Assembly: GCA_013397455.1 (NCBI GenBank)
Contig: VYZB01000145.1
Span: forward strand, 738,843-802,842
DNA from: Crotophaga sulcirostris
Lineage: Eukaryota > Chordata > Aves > Cuculiformes > Crotophagidae
Direction of reading: 5' to 3'
DNA: 64,000 bases
Part shown: positions 26,001 through 38,967 of the stretch, piece by piece
Layout of the letters: every line of letters starts with the position of its first letter
Numbering within the stretch: position 1 is the stretch's first letter
Program-made: the position numbers and the translations under genes
Notes under the pieces: model-generated
Databases searched by the model: none
What the model was told of the DNA's origin: nothing
Seen by the model: the letters and a program-made list of their open reading frames with translations, nothing else

Positions 26001-29000
26001 AACCTTTTTCCAACTATTTAATTGCTGATTTTTTTGTTGTCGTTCATAGATAATAAAATTAAGTCATGGCTGAGACATTCAGCTGCCAGAAATAAGCACA
26101 CACCTATACAAACATAATAATAATTATTTTCTCCCAAATTTCTTTGCGGACATCAAACTGGAACCTATGTAGTCACAGGTATCTAAATGTACAATTATTA
26201 TATTATTATACAATTATTTAAAAGTTGAAAATAGTAAGCCTCTAAAAGTGCAGGCAGGTGTCTTGAATTTGGAGTAATGCCCTAATGAAAAGTAGCACAG
26301 GTGAAAGTTGGCAGCCACAATTAACTCTCCTGTGATGACTATAAATTGAGTTAAAGATGCTTACAGGTGTGTGGAACCACTGGAGGGCAGAGGATGGGAG
26401 CTGAATGCCGTGAACCTACGCAGGCTGCGTCTCAGGTTAGTGAGGCAGAGTTTAGACTTACACTTGTGTGAGTAAGTGTTGTTCCTGGAGGGGTAAACAG
26501 TGAAGAAAAGTGTGTTTGGAGCAATGTTGGTTAGGAATGATGTCCTGCTGCTCATTTAGATCATAAACTGTTCATCAATACTAACAATTAGTGGGCTAAA
26601 GATTCCATTGAGCACATGACAAGGATCAATAGGCACACCACTTGTTAGTTATTTACCACTGAGTGTATTAAAGCCTATAGATTCACCATAAATCCTTTAG
26701 AGCTACCCTGCTATGATCCTTGCCACAACATGCATTGACACATCAATAAATCCTTTTGACAAGGGCAATATGTGAAAATCAATATGAGTTTATCAGCTAT
26801 TTCCATGTAGTCTTTTCTACAAAGGTTTAAAGATCTTTTCCCAAAGCTGTGTAACTGACACGGTGTAGGGACAGATCTTGTATCAAATAGTGACCTTGAT
26901 TAATGCTGTTCGCTCGAAGAATTTTGTAAATTCTGTACAAGGGACCTAAAACCGTTTCTGATGAAATTCACTGTTTGGCAAGTGCTTTTCAAAGCTTTTA
27001 CTGAAACTGGTTTTTGGTTGGTTTTTTTTTTTGTAAAAGTGAATGAACTTTCTGTATGCACACAGAATTAATTTGCTGTTGGGTTTGGGTTTTTTTGTCT
27101 ATCTCAAAAGAGAAAGAAGTTTCTTCTGCTGATAGAAAATTGCCAGATGTTTCCTTTTTCACTAAGCTACTTTCTGCAATGTAAGGGCCATCACCAGAGG
27201 CTGTGATGTGTGCTTGTTCTGCTATACAGATTTTTTAACATCTATTTTTATAAAGCAATACATATATGTATAATGCAAAAGTATACAATTTCGGCAGAGT
27301 AGAACATCTTTTTAGTTGATGCTTATTTAGTGCTTGAGGAGCTCTGAGCTGATCCCATCTGATTCAAGTGTTGGGCAATCTCTTAAAAATCTAGGCTTCT
27401 TAGGCTTCCAGTTGTTGGTTTTCTTTCATATCTAAGTAACAGAAGATTTTGGTTTTTACAGTGATTCTTTCTGTGCACACTTTCCTTCAAACGTATGCAA
27501 TAGTTTTATTCTGGAATTGTCTACATGACTTGTTTTGCCAGCAAGTTCTAATTGTCCTGGAGGATATAATAACCTTGGGGACTAATGGAAAAAAAGAAAT
27601 CTCCCTAAACATATCTGAAGGAAAACATAAACAGAAAATAGGAGCTACATTAATAACATTAATTTTTGTTCTTTTTGGATTAAACTTTTCTACCCCTTTC
27701 TTGCACAACAAATGAGCTGCTCAAATTCCAAAGTAGGCAAAATATTGAATTATTTCTGTCTCTTGCATTCATGGGCATGGAAGTCATGCAGCAGCTTGAA
27801 AACCGTTGCAAGCCCCGCGGAGAGGAAAGGAGAAGGAAGTCTGTTACCTGGCTCTTTGGGAGCACCTCTGCCAAAGTCAGCTTTGAGACAAGCAAATCCA
27901 ACTCCCACTTCAGTCCATGGAAGCTGGCACGTTCCACCCCTTCCGTATAACTTTTCCTGTGAGAGCTGAATGTGTTACATGTTACAATTCAGTGCAAATA
28001 TTTCCTGTAAAGTTCTCTGACCCTAAAGGAAAGAATAAGAAAGCTTTGGCATACCTTGCAATGGTGTTAAATGAACTGATGCAAAAAGATAACTAAGATA
28101 ATTCATGATGGGAGATTCTGGACTATCAGTCTTCCCCCGATCCATTCTATACAATATTTTACTGTAAAAATCTTTCCTGCAACCTCCACTCTAAAATCTC
28201 ACTTATTCTGCTATGTGTATGATAAACATACTGCGTTATCTGCCTTTCTGTCTCCCTTATATTTTCCTCACCTCTCCTTCATTTCTCCTTTACATTGTTG
28301 TCTCTGATGAATCTCCAGGGACTCCAGGTAATGTATTAAGTGGCAGTAAAATACAGGGAAAATTGTTTAACTACCTTGTTTATGGTGATAAAGATATTTA
28401 CATGTCATCCCCTCCCTGGTTTAGATACTTGAACTATCCTTGAGAATAATAAGTGAATTTTTCACTTTTCACAATGGATTTGCTAAATACCTTCTCTTTG
28501 TGTCACTCTCTCTCCTTTAAAGAGTAAAACTCTTCACTCAGAGCTGCTCTTTCCAATTAGAGTAGTCTGGATTTCTCAGTGCACAACCAGGATGGGCTTC
28601 TGGTATGTGCTGCAGGGACTGCCAGCTGAGCAGGGAGCAGAGCATGAAGAAGAGGGTGGAATAAAATCCACATAAACAACTGAAGAACAATGATCCCTGA
28701 ATGAAAAACAAGGTAGAGTAGCCTCGGGCAACAGATAACCCAAACTCCAGCTGACCTTGGCAGCATGACAGGGCCTTTATGTAAGGACAGAATCCTCCAG
28801 CAATTTCATCGGATTTGCCCCAGTGTCAACCTTGCATCTATTGTTATTTTACATCTTCTTTTCTTTCTTTCTTTTTTTTTTTTTCTGCTCAAATATATTT
28901 ACTGTTCAAGTGTCTTTACTATGGCTAATAGAAGAAACTCTCAAAGTATTCCTGAGCTCTCTCAGACTCCAGTGAACGGATGAAATTCAGGACTGTTGAT

Positions 29001-30438
29001 TTTTAATTTTTTTTTATTTAAAATTCTTGAGCCAGGGAAAATTGGACACTAGTTCTGCACCAGCAGGGTTGAATTTTGGGCATAAGAGTGGTCTTAGTTT
29101 TCATTTTGGCACAGCTGTGGAGTGTCTCTTTCTCCCTCTGTGCAGTGAATGCGCTGCTGGTTCAGCAGCGGAGGATGGAAAGGCGGCCGTTGCAGGCACG
29201 TCAGCTGGCAGCAGCCAGGCTTTAAGCATGAACAGATTTGTTGAGGCAGCTTTCCCAGCCTATTCAGCAAAGGCAACCAGTTCTGAGCCTTGTGTGCTGT
29301 GAGCTGATGGGGTCTATTAAATATCCTCACATAAAACCCACCAGGGGCTAGCGTGCGGGAAAGAAAGGAGGATTCATTTGGAGACCTAAGTTCAAAACTG
29401 TCAACAGTTCTGTCTCACCAGAGCTACTTGTTGGGCTGGTCGTTTGCAAAGGGCATGTGAATGCATCTTACTTTAAAATTGTAAAGTCTGCATGAATTTT
29501 TTTTGTTGTATAATAATTTTGCCATGTCTGTGACTGTAACAAATGATCATGCTGCTGCACCCACGGCTGGCACACAGGGGTGGAACCCCAGCCTGCTGGG
29601 AGAGGGGGGTTGCTTGGTGGGCTGCTTGTCGGAGCCTACGTTGTACCCTCTGCACTTGGCCTGTTGCATGAGAAGAGCTTTTAAAAATGACAATGTATCG
29701 ACAAGAGCCAAAGGCTTGGGAGCTAAGCTGTACAGGACAACAAAGGTGTTACCATTGATTGTTGTTTTAGCAGCTTAAAATGTTAATGTTACTTAAGAGA
29801 GTGAATTGCAAGTGTTGATGATTGTAAAAGGATCATTTCTACTATTTAAAGCATTTTGTGAATATCTTCATTTGGGACTGATCAACTGATTTCCTATGTG
29901 TTTATTTTTAAAAGAATGATTCTTATAGCTTCTAAAAGCACACTAGTAAAAATACTGTTAACTTGGAACTGCTGAAAATACAGGGGTCTTCTGGTTGCAG
30001 AGTTGAAAAAGAAACTGTGATCGTATGATTATTACATGGGGGGCTGTGTGCTGCTCTCAAAAGCAGAGAGAAATTTTGTCGGTTTTCTGCTGATTGCACC
30101 CATCTCGATCAGCTTTTGCTGCAGAGGAGGTGCAGTGGAAGAAATCTGCAAAAAAATCCTCTAGGAAATATTGCTGTGCGACCACAAGGTCTCCTTAGAA
30201 AACAGTTGTCCCTCTATAGTTGACAGTTTGGGTTAGGAGCAAAGTTAGAAGTTTGAGCAAACAAATGGCAAGGAGGAAGAGAGTGGATTTCAGAGGCAGG
30301 GATTTGTCTGTAGGCAGGAAGATGGTTTTATTCCTGCCCTCCAACCTGACCTACTTTCTTTGCTTTAGTTGTTTCATTGTTTTACATGAATGGTGAAGGA
30401 GCATGTATGTTAAATAAGAGTTTTAACAGTGTTTTAGC

Positions 30439-30454
30439 AAAAAAAAAAAAAAAA
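30439..30454. repeat. A16 homopolymer
   Basis: Sixteen consecutive A residues. There is no recognisable retrocopy or SINE body upstream, so it is recorded as low-complexity sequence only. Confidence 0.9.
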
Positions 30455-30808
30455 GGTTATATTACAGACTATAACAGTTGCTTTAGAGAGTTGATAAATC
30501 TGCTAGTAGAGATACTTGAAGTCTGACTGCTGCATAGATATTTAACTGAATTAATGATAAGGTTTATAAGCATATCAGGGTCTGTTAGCTGGGGAAGCAA
30601 CAAACACATTTTGGTTCCACCTTCAGTTATTGTGTGACAAAACTAAATGACTCATTTTTCAATTTGTGCTTTGCATAGTGGGGTTGATGGAATATTTTAC
30701 TTCTTTCAAAGAATACGATGGTAGTGTGCTGAAACACTCAAAGCTTTTTTTTCTTCTGGAAGAAATATTCCCTCAACTTCTAGGATCATAAAGAGAGCAG
30801 ATTGGGGG

Positions 30809-30832
30809 TTTTTTTGTTTGTTTGTTTTTTTT
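30809..30832. repeat. T-rich / (TTTG)n low-complexity tract
   Basis: A T run followed by three TTTG-type units and another T run. Simple low-complexity sequence. Confidence 0.85.
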
Positions 30833-31502
30833 AAAAATGCCAAATATCTTATGGAAGCCTAGGCTGTGCAGTCAGCCCACCTATTATCTGTGCTGGCTCC
30901 TGGGAATTTCTGGATTCCTGGGGTTCACACATCCCTTCTGTACTCTGAGTGTGCTGGAGACAGGTTGGAAGCCTAAGGACTTGCTTTTGAAGATGTCTCA
31001 GCGCGCATTTTGGCTGAGGTCCTCTCAGGAATCCCGAAGAAACTTGGCAGGTGAAGCGCAGTGGTCCTTTGCAAAGATGTTTTCTCATGTTTGAACAGCT
31101 CCGACGGCCAGAGCTGCGGAGGGACAACTGCCAATCGCTCCTAAACTCTTCCCAGCCCTTTTTGGGAGAAACCCATGCCATGATTCATCCTCGCATGAGG
31201 CAGTGCTCATGTTTCCCTGCTGTTTCATGCCTCGGCGCAGGAGGAGGTTCTTTGTTTTCTCTCCCCTCGTACTCGCTCCTTGCAGTCCCATGCAGGGCTA
31301 AATACAATCTGGCCCATGGCAGAAAATTGGAACCCATTTGCTTGCTCTTCTAAAGCTTTCAAGGCTTGCCAGCAATGCTGTAGGAAGCCTGGAAAAAATT
31401 AAAGCGTTACTCTATCCTCAAACTTGTCTCTGCAAAAATGCTATTCTAGGCTTCCATGTTTATTGTTTCTCCGTGATTCTCTGTATGAAATTTGATTAAT
31501 TT

Positions 31503-31546
31503 AAAAGGGGGGGGGACCAAAAAAAAAAAAAGAAAAGAAAAAAAAA
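31503..31546. repeat. Polypurine tract: G9 followed by A-rich run
   Basis: Nine consecutive G (31507-31515) are followed, after ACC, by A13 and further A runs broken by single G residues. Such G and A homopurine stretches are prone to replication slippage. The A-rich part could also be the remnant of a retroposon tail, but no body was recognised. Confidence 0.85.
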
Positions 31547-32929
31547 TTAAATCCCTGATTACCTGCCCATCAGACGACTCCTGTGAGCATCCAGCCTGGA
31601 TTCTCTCTTTGTGATCTGAGAAAAAAGATTGTTCAAATGGGATTTAGTGCTGGTGCTATGTATGTACCATTGGTAAGAGGAGTCCAGCCCAGCAGAGAAA
31701 GGCTCTGCTGTGTTTGAGCTCACAAATCTTTTCAGCTGAAGTGGAACTACTTGATGGCACAGTGCAAGACTCTTTCTCAAGTCTATGATATTGACTAGTT
31801 CACAGGGAAAACCGAGGTCTGTAAATTGGGTGGGGAATGGCGGTACCTCCACGCAGAAGTTTTATCACCTGTATTCCAGCATCATTAATTTGCCTGCAGA
31901 GGAACTTCCTGTGTTTCAAATGGAAATCACAGACCAGTTCTCCACTAGGTGAGCCCGTGTCACCCCAGTACTTGGTTCCACTGGAGTAAACCCCTGGAGA
32001 TTTGAATGATTTGTTTCTATAAAATTCATTCAGGTTCATTGCAAACTTCCCTTCAGAAGCTTTAGGTATAGTTGGAGGAAAAGTACGTAGCACATAGCTT
32101 GGCTTTACCTTTAGGCTGGTGGCAGAAGGGTTGCTGTGCCATAAATGCAAGGAGGTTTATCACAGGTCCTGATGTGAAGATCTGCAAGAATTCTGGATTA
32201 AAACCAGCAGGTTTATTAGTGGTCAGATCTTCTAAACTGATGAGTAGCTTATTTCATCTCTGGAAAATGTTATTTTTCTGTTTACATTTGTGTTGCATTT
32301 TAAACTATTTGTTCCGGTTAGTAGGTCACATTTTAAATGCAGCTGGTTTTCTGTTTTTGTTAAAAATCGATCATAATATAGGCAATAAAAAAAAAAATTG
32401 TGGATACTTGCAAACAAAGAGAATTGCAGGGCTTTATTTGTTAGTCATTGCCAGAGCTGATGGTCTCATTACTTCTAGTTTTAAAGGTCATTTTGGCCCA
32501 CAACAAAAAGGATTTTTTCAATTTGATGACATCTTGCAAAATAAAATAAGGTGCTCTTAAACTAATGTGCAGTGAAATGATTGCCAAAATCCATCACAGA
32601 AGGCTGTGCTTTCATTATATCAGAAGCATCAGTAATCACATGTTTTATACCACATTTTTGTGATCTTGGTGGTGTAATAGATGAGTTTTTACAAAGATTG
32701 CCTAATGTTCTCCATGATAACTCCCTGTTTGCACTTGCTGATAACTTTGCCAGGCTTTAACCATTTGACATCTCTGTGGGGTGAAGCTTTCCATGCTGAG
32801 TTTCTTCTTAGTTGGAAAATTTCAGCAAAAATGATTCAAACATTTCCAGGCATTAGGCAAGAGGAAAATATATTTATTTTGAACACACCAAAAAGTCCTG
32901 GCAAACCTTGCTCTGAATAGCTATAGCTT

Positions 32930-32947
32930 CCCCTCCCTCCCTCCCTC
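32930..32947. repeat. (CCCT)n microsatellite
   Basis: About four CCCT units (CCCCTCCCTCCCTCCCTC) within a pyrimidine-rich stretch. The opposite strand has GGG runs spaced by single A, a G-quadruplex-compatible pattern. Confidence 0.88.
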
Positions 32948-33524
32948 TTTCTCACATCCGATTGTTTTGGAATAAGGATCTGAAATTTGGCAGGAGGGGT
33001 GATCTTTCTCTTATAGCATTTTTATGAAAAGCATTGCATCGAGCGAAGTTATAAATGTTTGAGAAAGTTTAGTGAAGGCAGGTGGGAGAGTAGAATTAGC
33101 TGAGAAAATATATAGTGCTGTCTCTGGTTAATGCCATTACAAAGTACTGGAGAAAAGGGAGGGGGGAAAGGGATATGAAGAGCAAAAGAGTTAATTGGGT
33201 TTGAGACACTGAGATGAAACTGGAAACCAAAGACTTATGGGATTTCGTATTTCCTACAGGAAAGATAAGGCCTTGGAATTAGGCTTTGCAGAAGAAAAGA
33301 TTTGTGGGGAAGAGGGGTCAGATGTCCCCTATCCTGCCTCCAGCAGCAGATGGTGTAGGGAAGTGAGTGAAACTGGGAAAGGACCAAATGCTTCACTGAT
33401 GCGTTGGCTCATCCCGAGTGGGAGGCTGTGCCTGGAGCGCTGCGTTCAGGAATTACCAATGCCTTCTGCCTCCACTAATACACCTAATATGTTTTAAAAT
33501 TTGTTTATACTTGTGACTTCTATG

Positions 33525-34195
33525 AAGCCTGGAGGCAATGAGTTCTGCAGTTTGTGCATTGTATGAAAAATTACTTCCTCTTGCTGGGCTTAAAATTGTG
33601 AGCTAATTTTATTAGGTGTCCCCAGACTTTTTTTAAAAAAAATTTATTTATTACAATGATGATTGTTATACTGAATAATCATTCCCTAATCACAGACAGG
33701 AAAGTCCAGAACTTTTATGACTTGCAAACCTCTGTTGTACCCATCCCCAGCTGCCTCTTTTCTGAGCTGAAAGCATGCGGTTGGCCTTTTTTATCGCTAC
33801 GTATCATTAAACCAATATTTCCATGGAATTATCCATAATGGTTCCGAGATTTTTGTGCCGAGTGATAATAGCGAGGGTCCATTGTGGTTTAGATCTAATT
33901 AGGATTGTTTTTCCTCATATGCATTACTTTGCATTCATCAATACCCTTTGCTGTTTTATTGTTGTTTAGTATTTGAAGCCTCCCACAACCCTTTGCATTC
34001 AGATCAGCCAGCCAGAGTGACTCTCCATGCCCGGTAAACTTTTTCATGTTGCTTTTCAAAGTCCTGCAAGACTTTATCTAACATCTCAGGTCCTTGGGAG
34101 ATGGGCTGGTTGGTTTCCTCTTTTGTGGAAGCTCACCAGATATTTCTATCCTTTGTTTGCTATCTTTAAATGATTTATTAACCACTTCCATAGAA
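33525..34195 (-). mobile_element. Old CR1-type LINE fragment, antisense
   Basis: This stretch follows, in order and on the complementary strand, phrases typical of ancient amniote CR1-family LINEs: GTGCATTGTATGAAAAATTAC, ATTAGGTGTCCCC, ATCCATAATGGTTCCGAGAT, TGCATTACTTTGCATTCATCAA and ATCCTTTGTTTGCTATCTTT. They appear in the expected order over about 670 bp, with a middle part degraded. Identification is by recall of the consensus; the ends are approximate. It carries stops and indels throughout and is a dead copy. No target-site duplication could be seen. Confidence 0.65.
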
Positions 34196-37100
34196 AATTT
34201 CAGTGCCGACACTGGAGACTCAGAAATTCAATTTGCCTGTGCAACTTTAATGGGCGTCTTTTGGCTTATAATAAATTCTCTAATTAACTGGTCACATAGT
34301 ATTTTATCACCTGATTCCTGCCTTCTTCAGTGCATGGCATGGCCCTATAATGGGAGTGAATCAGGGTAACATGGGGGAAAATGCTGTTGTCTGGAGAATA
34401 TTTGTTCCAGAACTTGGCAACTGTACTGTGAATAAAACAGGAAAAAATGCCCAGTGGTTAAGGTGGCTAACTGGTTGTGTTTTCACATCTTACTTCAGTG
34501 TGCTCACACGTGCAAATAAAACACAGGTTTTCATAGGGACCAGGGTCTTTGCCTGGCTGTTTACAGCAGACTACCATAATTTTACAAGAGATTGGAGCAG
34601 TGGATGATTTGGCATTCTCTAAGAAGAAATTCTGGATGGGAGAAGACACGCACAGATATATGGGCAAATAGATCTGTGCCCATAAGATCCTCCTCCTAAG
34701 TATAATTCAGAATTACATTATTAGTGTTACTATTAGAAAATATCTTTGTCTCCAGGCAGCAGAAGAACCACTGCCCACTATGGTACAGAACAATTGCTTG
34801 CAAATTATTAGGCTTAAATGTTGGCAAAATAGTATCTAAACTCTCAAGACAACTCTGGTGTTTATAAATCAACATCAGCTGTTCCTGTTTATGCAATACT
34901 TTGTAAAAATAAAAGAATAAAATAGAATCTGATATGACAGCTCATATACCAAGATTCAGCTTTCTGCAAAAACAAACCATACCATTAAAAAAATGTGGGG
35001 TTATCTCAGATATTCTCACAGAGCCAAGTGGTCTCATGATAATAAATGTAATGATGTATCTCAAATTCTTTTAGTTGTATGGCAGGTACTTGGCAAAGAG
35101 ATGCTAAAGCTGAGGTGTCAGAGAGGTTTTCTTGCTCTCCCCCTGGAAGGAACGAAGAGGAAGGCCCTCTCATAGGCAGCACCTGTCAAGAATTTCTGAG
35201 CCATGTCAGGCTCAAATTTACCTGAAGTGCCAAATCCTGATTTCTGTCACACAGATCCTGTCAAAGAAATTGAAGAGATCTCTGAAGTCACTGGGGTTTG
35301 CTTTAGTGTAACTGCCCTCAGAATAGAGCCCCAGATCTCTGATGGGCTGGGTGTGTAGTTGGAGTATTACTCCTTGCATAGTAACGAGCTCTTGGGTTGC
35401 TTATTTTAGTGATTATTTCTCACGCACAAAGTGGCATAGCTGACGTAGTTAGCTAAAACCAGTTAAGTGAGAAAAAAAAAAAAAAAAGGTTAGATTTAGT
35501 CATCTCACAGCTAGGTCTCTGGCCCCCAGAATGGAATAAAACCACAGGCTTATTCCATGTAAAGTGCAGGGTGAAAGCCAAGCGCCTTGGAGCAGTTTCA
35601 AACAAACCATTTGCTAAGCTCAATGTTAAACTCACAATAGGGTGGTCTTTAGAAGGAGAGGATTATTTTTTAGTTTGTTGAGAAAGATCAGCACCTCCCC
35701 AGAGCTCGGACTCACCCAAACGCATCTCCCCACCGTAGTCCCTCAGGGTAAGAACCTAGAATTTTCTTCTCAAAAAACAGGCAAAGAAAAGAGCACTATG
35801 TGCCCTCTTAAATGTGTCTGGAAAAGGTAATGGGAGCTGCATCCTCACCTTTGTGAGTGGTTTCGTTTGTACTTGGATCACCACTTCTGAAGCAAATTAT
35901 CTGCCTGTCTTCAGTATCTGTATGTTGGGTCACGTTACAAAGCAGTCTTGGCATGTGTGAACTGGACCTTAAGGTCTCTGACTGCTCAGCATTCAGCCTA
36001 GGAGATTAATCTCAGACTCATTGAAATTAAACCTTCTCTCCTCTTCACTTGCCACCCAAAATCCATATATTGTGGTCACTGGATCATTAGCACCAGCTGT
36101 TGTGTGGGTTTGCTAATGCTGGTGTGACTTGGAGACCTTCCATATGCAAAGCTATTGGTTGGTCTCCAGAAGTTACAAGATCTGTGTCTCCCAGAGGTGT
36201 TTGGCTCCCATAGCTCCAGAGTAGAGTTCCTTCTTGCTTAGTCCAGTCTTGCCCCTGAAAGTTTGTGTTCCCTTCTAAAAACAGTAACAGAACCCAGAGA
36301 GAATGGCTAAAAAGGGATAAATGGTGCCTGTTCTGGACACTGGAGCGCTGTCTGGGTGCTAAAGAGGGCAGTGTTGAATCTCTGCAAGCTGTGGACAGAG
36401 TTGAATTTGGATCTTCTTGGTAAATACGTTACTGATGAGGTTGTCAAGTGAGGATTTTCTCCTCTTTACCTGTGCTGGCTGAGACCCCCGGGGGTTTAGG
36501 TGCTGTCTGGCAACGGCCAAACCGCATTGTGGCTGTTTGGGGAGGAGAGGTCTTGGGCAGGACACAGCGGAAATCCAGCTGGCTTAGAATCTCTTGGTGT
36601 TGATGTGATGGCATTTCCAGAGAGGGGGAGATTGCATTGTGGAGGCTCTTTTATTAAAAACATAGATGGGAGTGGACTCTGGTTGACCTAGTCTGTTTTA
36701 GGTGATAAAGGTGTTTGATTCTGGCTTCCTGTTCTTCCTAGGCGGCGCATCCGAGTCTTTCATTCATGAAATGTTGTTTAAAAGCAGAATATAATTTATT
36801 CATAAATTCATAAATTTATTGACTGCTTTTGGAAATTGTTCAAATACTTATTACATCCCACTGTTTATTGTTCATGAACTGTTTGTTACAGATTTCCTAT
36901 CTTGATTCAGATTTGCTGCTCTTGCTTTATTATTGGTGTGATGGATGATCACCTTTACTCATCATTTCCTGATATTTTTTTAAGCAAACAGGAATCCCAT
37001 TGTGTGGCAGACTAACTAGTAGCAATAGCGGGTTGTCATGCTGTTTTTTCTGTTCTCTAATTCTGCCACTCATTTTTTATAAGCTACCTCTGTCTCTGCT

Positions 37101-38944
37101 GGAAGTGAATTTCATTTAATCACAGAATGATTTTTCTTTTGATGAGTGCATTTTTCTTGGCAACTTGCCCCTAAATTCATTGTTCGTAAACATTTGTATG
37201 AACTAAACTTTGGTTGCAGAAATCTACATAAACAAATAAAATTGAGATCAGATTTGTAATTTGAAAAATTTTCTATAAAAAGATTTTCATTTTATTCAGC
37301 TATGACTTCTATTGTCTGTTACACTACAGGCTGTAGTACTCACAAGTGCACTGGTAGGACAAGGCACTAAAAATAAAATTACTTGAAGTGGGATGTACTT
37401 TTTCCAGCTGAATTTTGTGGGTCTTGCTTTGACAGAATTGTTCTCAGAATATTTATTATTCAAAAGCCACTTTCATGTCTAAATAGTAGATAGCAATAAG
37501 GGTATACAAAAAAAGCATCATAATTTTTAGGGGCGAGATTCAGGTATTGTTCGTTACTGTGATTTAAAACTAATCAAAAGGACTAGATAAAATAAAAAAT
37601 GCACTTCTGTTAACAGAAGCTTGGCCCTAGCGAGGAGCAGAAGAGCTCACCTGGGAAAGGGGATTTTACATCTTGCTCTGCAAACACTGTGGTCAGTGCT
37701 TACCAGAACCCCCCACCTTCAGGGTGTCCCTCCTGCTTACCAAGTTTTGTGCAACATTTGGAACATAAAGACATGAAACTGAAACCTCAACTTTTCTGTT
37801 TGGGGATTTTCTGTGACATGACATTTCAGTGGCAGAGTCCACTAAATAGAACACATTATTTTGGACCTATTTTTAGCTTATTTATTTACGACTTGGCAGA
37901 CTCCTAGTCAAGAGGGGATAACCCTGGCCCTAGTGATAAGTTTTAACAACTGCATGTTTATGCACCAGTAGGTATGAAGAGGTCAGTTATAAAAACCTGT
38001 CAGTTTGTATTACTTCTCAGTTGACTTTCTATCAAAGCATGAAGAAAGCGGAGATGCCATCTTTCTCCTCATACTAGTGGGTGATATATAATGAATTAGA
38101 TAAAATAAATTTAATTTTTTCTTATATTGGTACAAGACGCTCTGCCTTTGAGGACGGGATAAAAAAAAATAAATTTCCAGGTGTTTATTCTATCACTGAA
38201 ACAGACACACCTGCAGGTGAAGGCAGTGGAAATAATGTACACAGCATATTTCTTCTGGGACTTTTTAAAAACGCATTGGCAGTGCTCTCAGATGCCTATG
38301 ATATCTAGAGCTGAATTCTGATCAGGTCTCCCCAAAGCAGATCTGTTTGGATATTAATGAGCTGTTAATTTTTAAGTCATATGCAACAGGGAATAGTGAA
38401 ACTTGCATCATCTTTAATATGTTCAGGTCACTTTCTTTTGATACCAACACTCAAATCAAAGAAGCTGAATTAGAAAAGATAATATCAAAGGTGATCACAG
38501 CTTCTTCTGCTCCAAATGAGGAATTGGCACTGTTTAACACCTTGCTTCCAAGTGAGCTGATATTCATGGCCATGTGAACGAATACACACAATTAAAATAG
38601 GCAAGCCACTCAGTGCTCCTACCCAAAGCAGTGCCAGGCTCTGAAGGACCATGCAATTGACTTAAATGTCATCCTATTGAAGGGAAAAAGAGTCTGGAGT
38701 TCCTTTTATTCCCTATCTCATGTTTAAATGTGTTTTGTCACACTCAGGCTTGTCTCTGCAACCTTGGCTACCATTAGAATAGGCTCCTGTTCTTAAGAAT
38801 AAGAACACACTTTGAGGTCCTCTAGAGAGACATTAGACCTTTGATTTCATGTTAATATTTTGGTAGGACAAGCTACAGAGTGTGCAGTCTACAGCAGAAG
38901 AACAGAGAACATAGTTATCCTAAGATTGTAGCAAGAAAGTCGTT

Positions 38945-38967
38945 AGGTACTAAAGTAGGTACTAAAG
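38945..38967. repeat. Short direct repeat, AGGTACTAAAG twice
   Basis: An exact 11-mer occurs at 38945-38955 and 38957-38967, separated by one base. It is probably a small slippage duplication. Confidence 0.85.

Larger units (their letters stand above)
20036..31502. other. Intron segment without recognised genes
   Basis: Unique-looking sequence with several A runs (for example 30439-30454, 16 A) and a TTTG-rich stretch near 30809-30832. A short segment near 22765-22800 faintly resembles a degraded repeat but is too short to classify. No exon, RNA gene or complete transposon was recognised on either strand. Confidence 0.55.

Noticed and set aside
36770..37260. AT-rich stretch with repeated TTCATAAATTCATAAATTTATT as a transposon
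   Set aside because: No family could be recognised, and there are no terminal repeats, target duplications or coding remnants.
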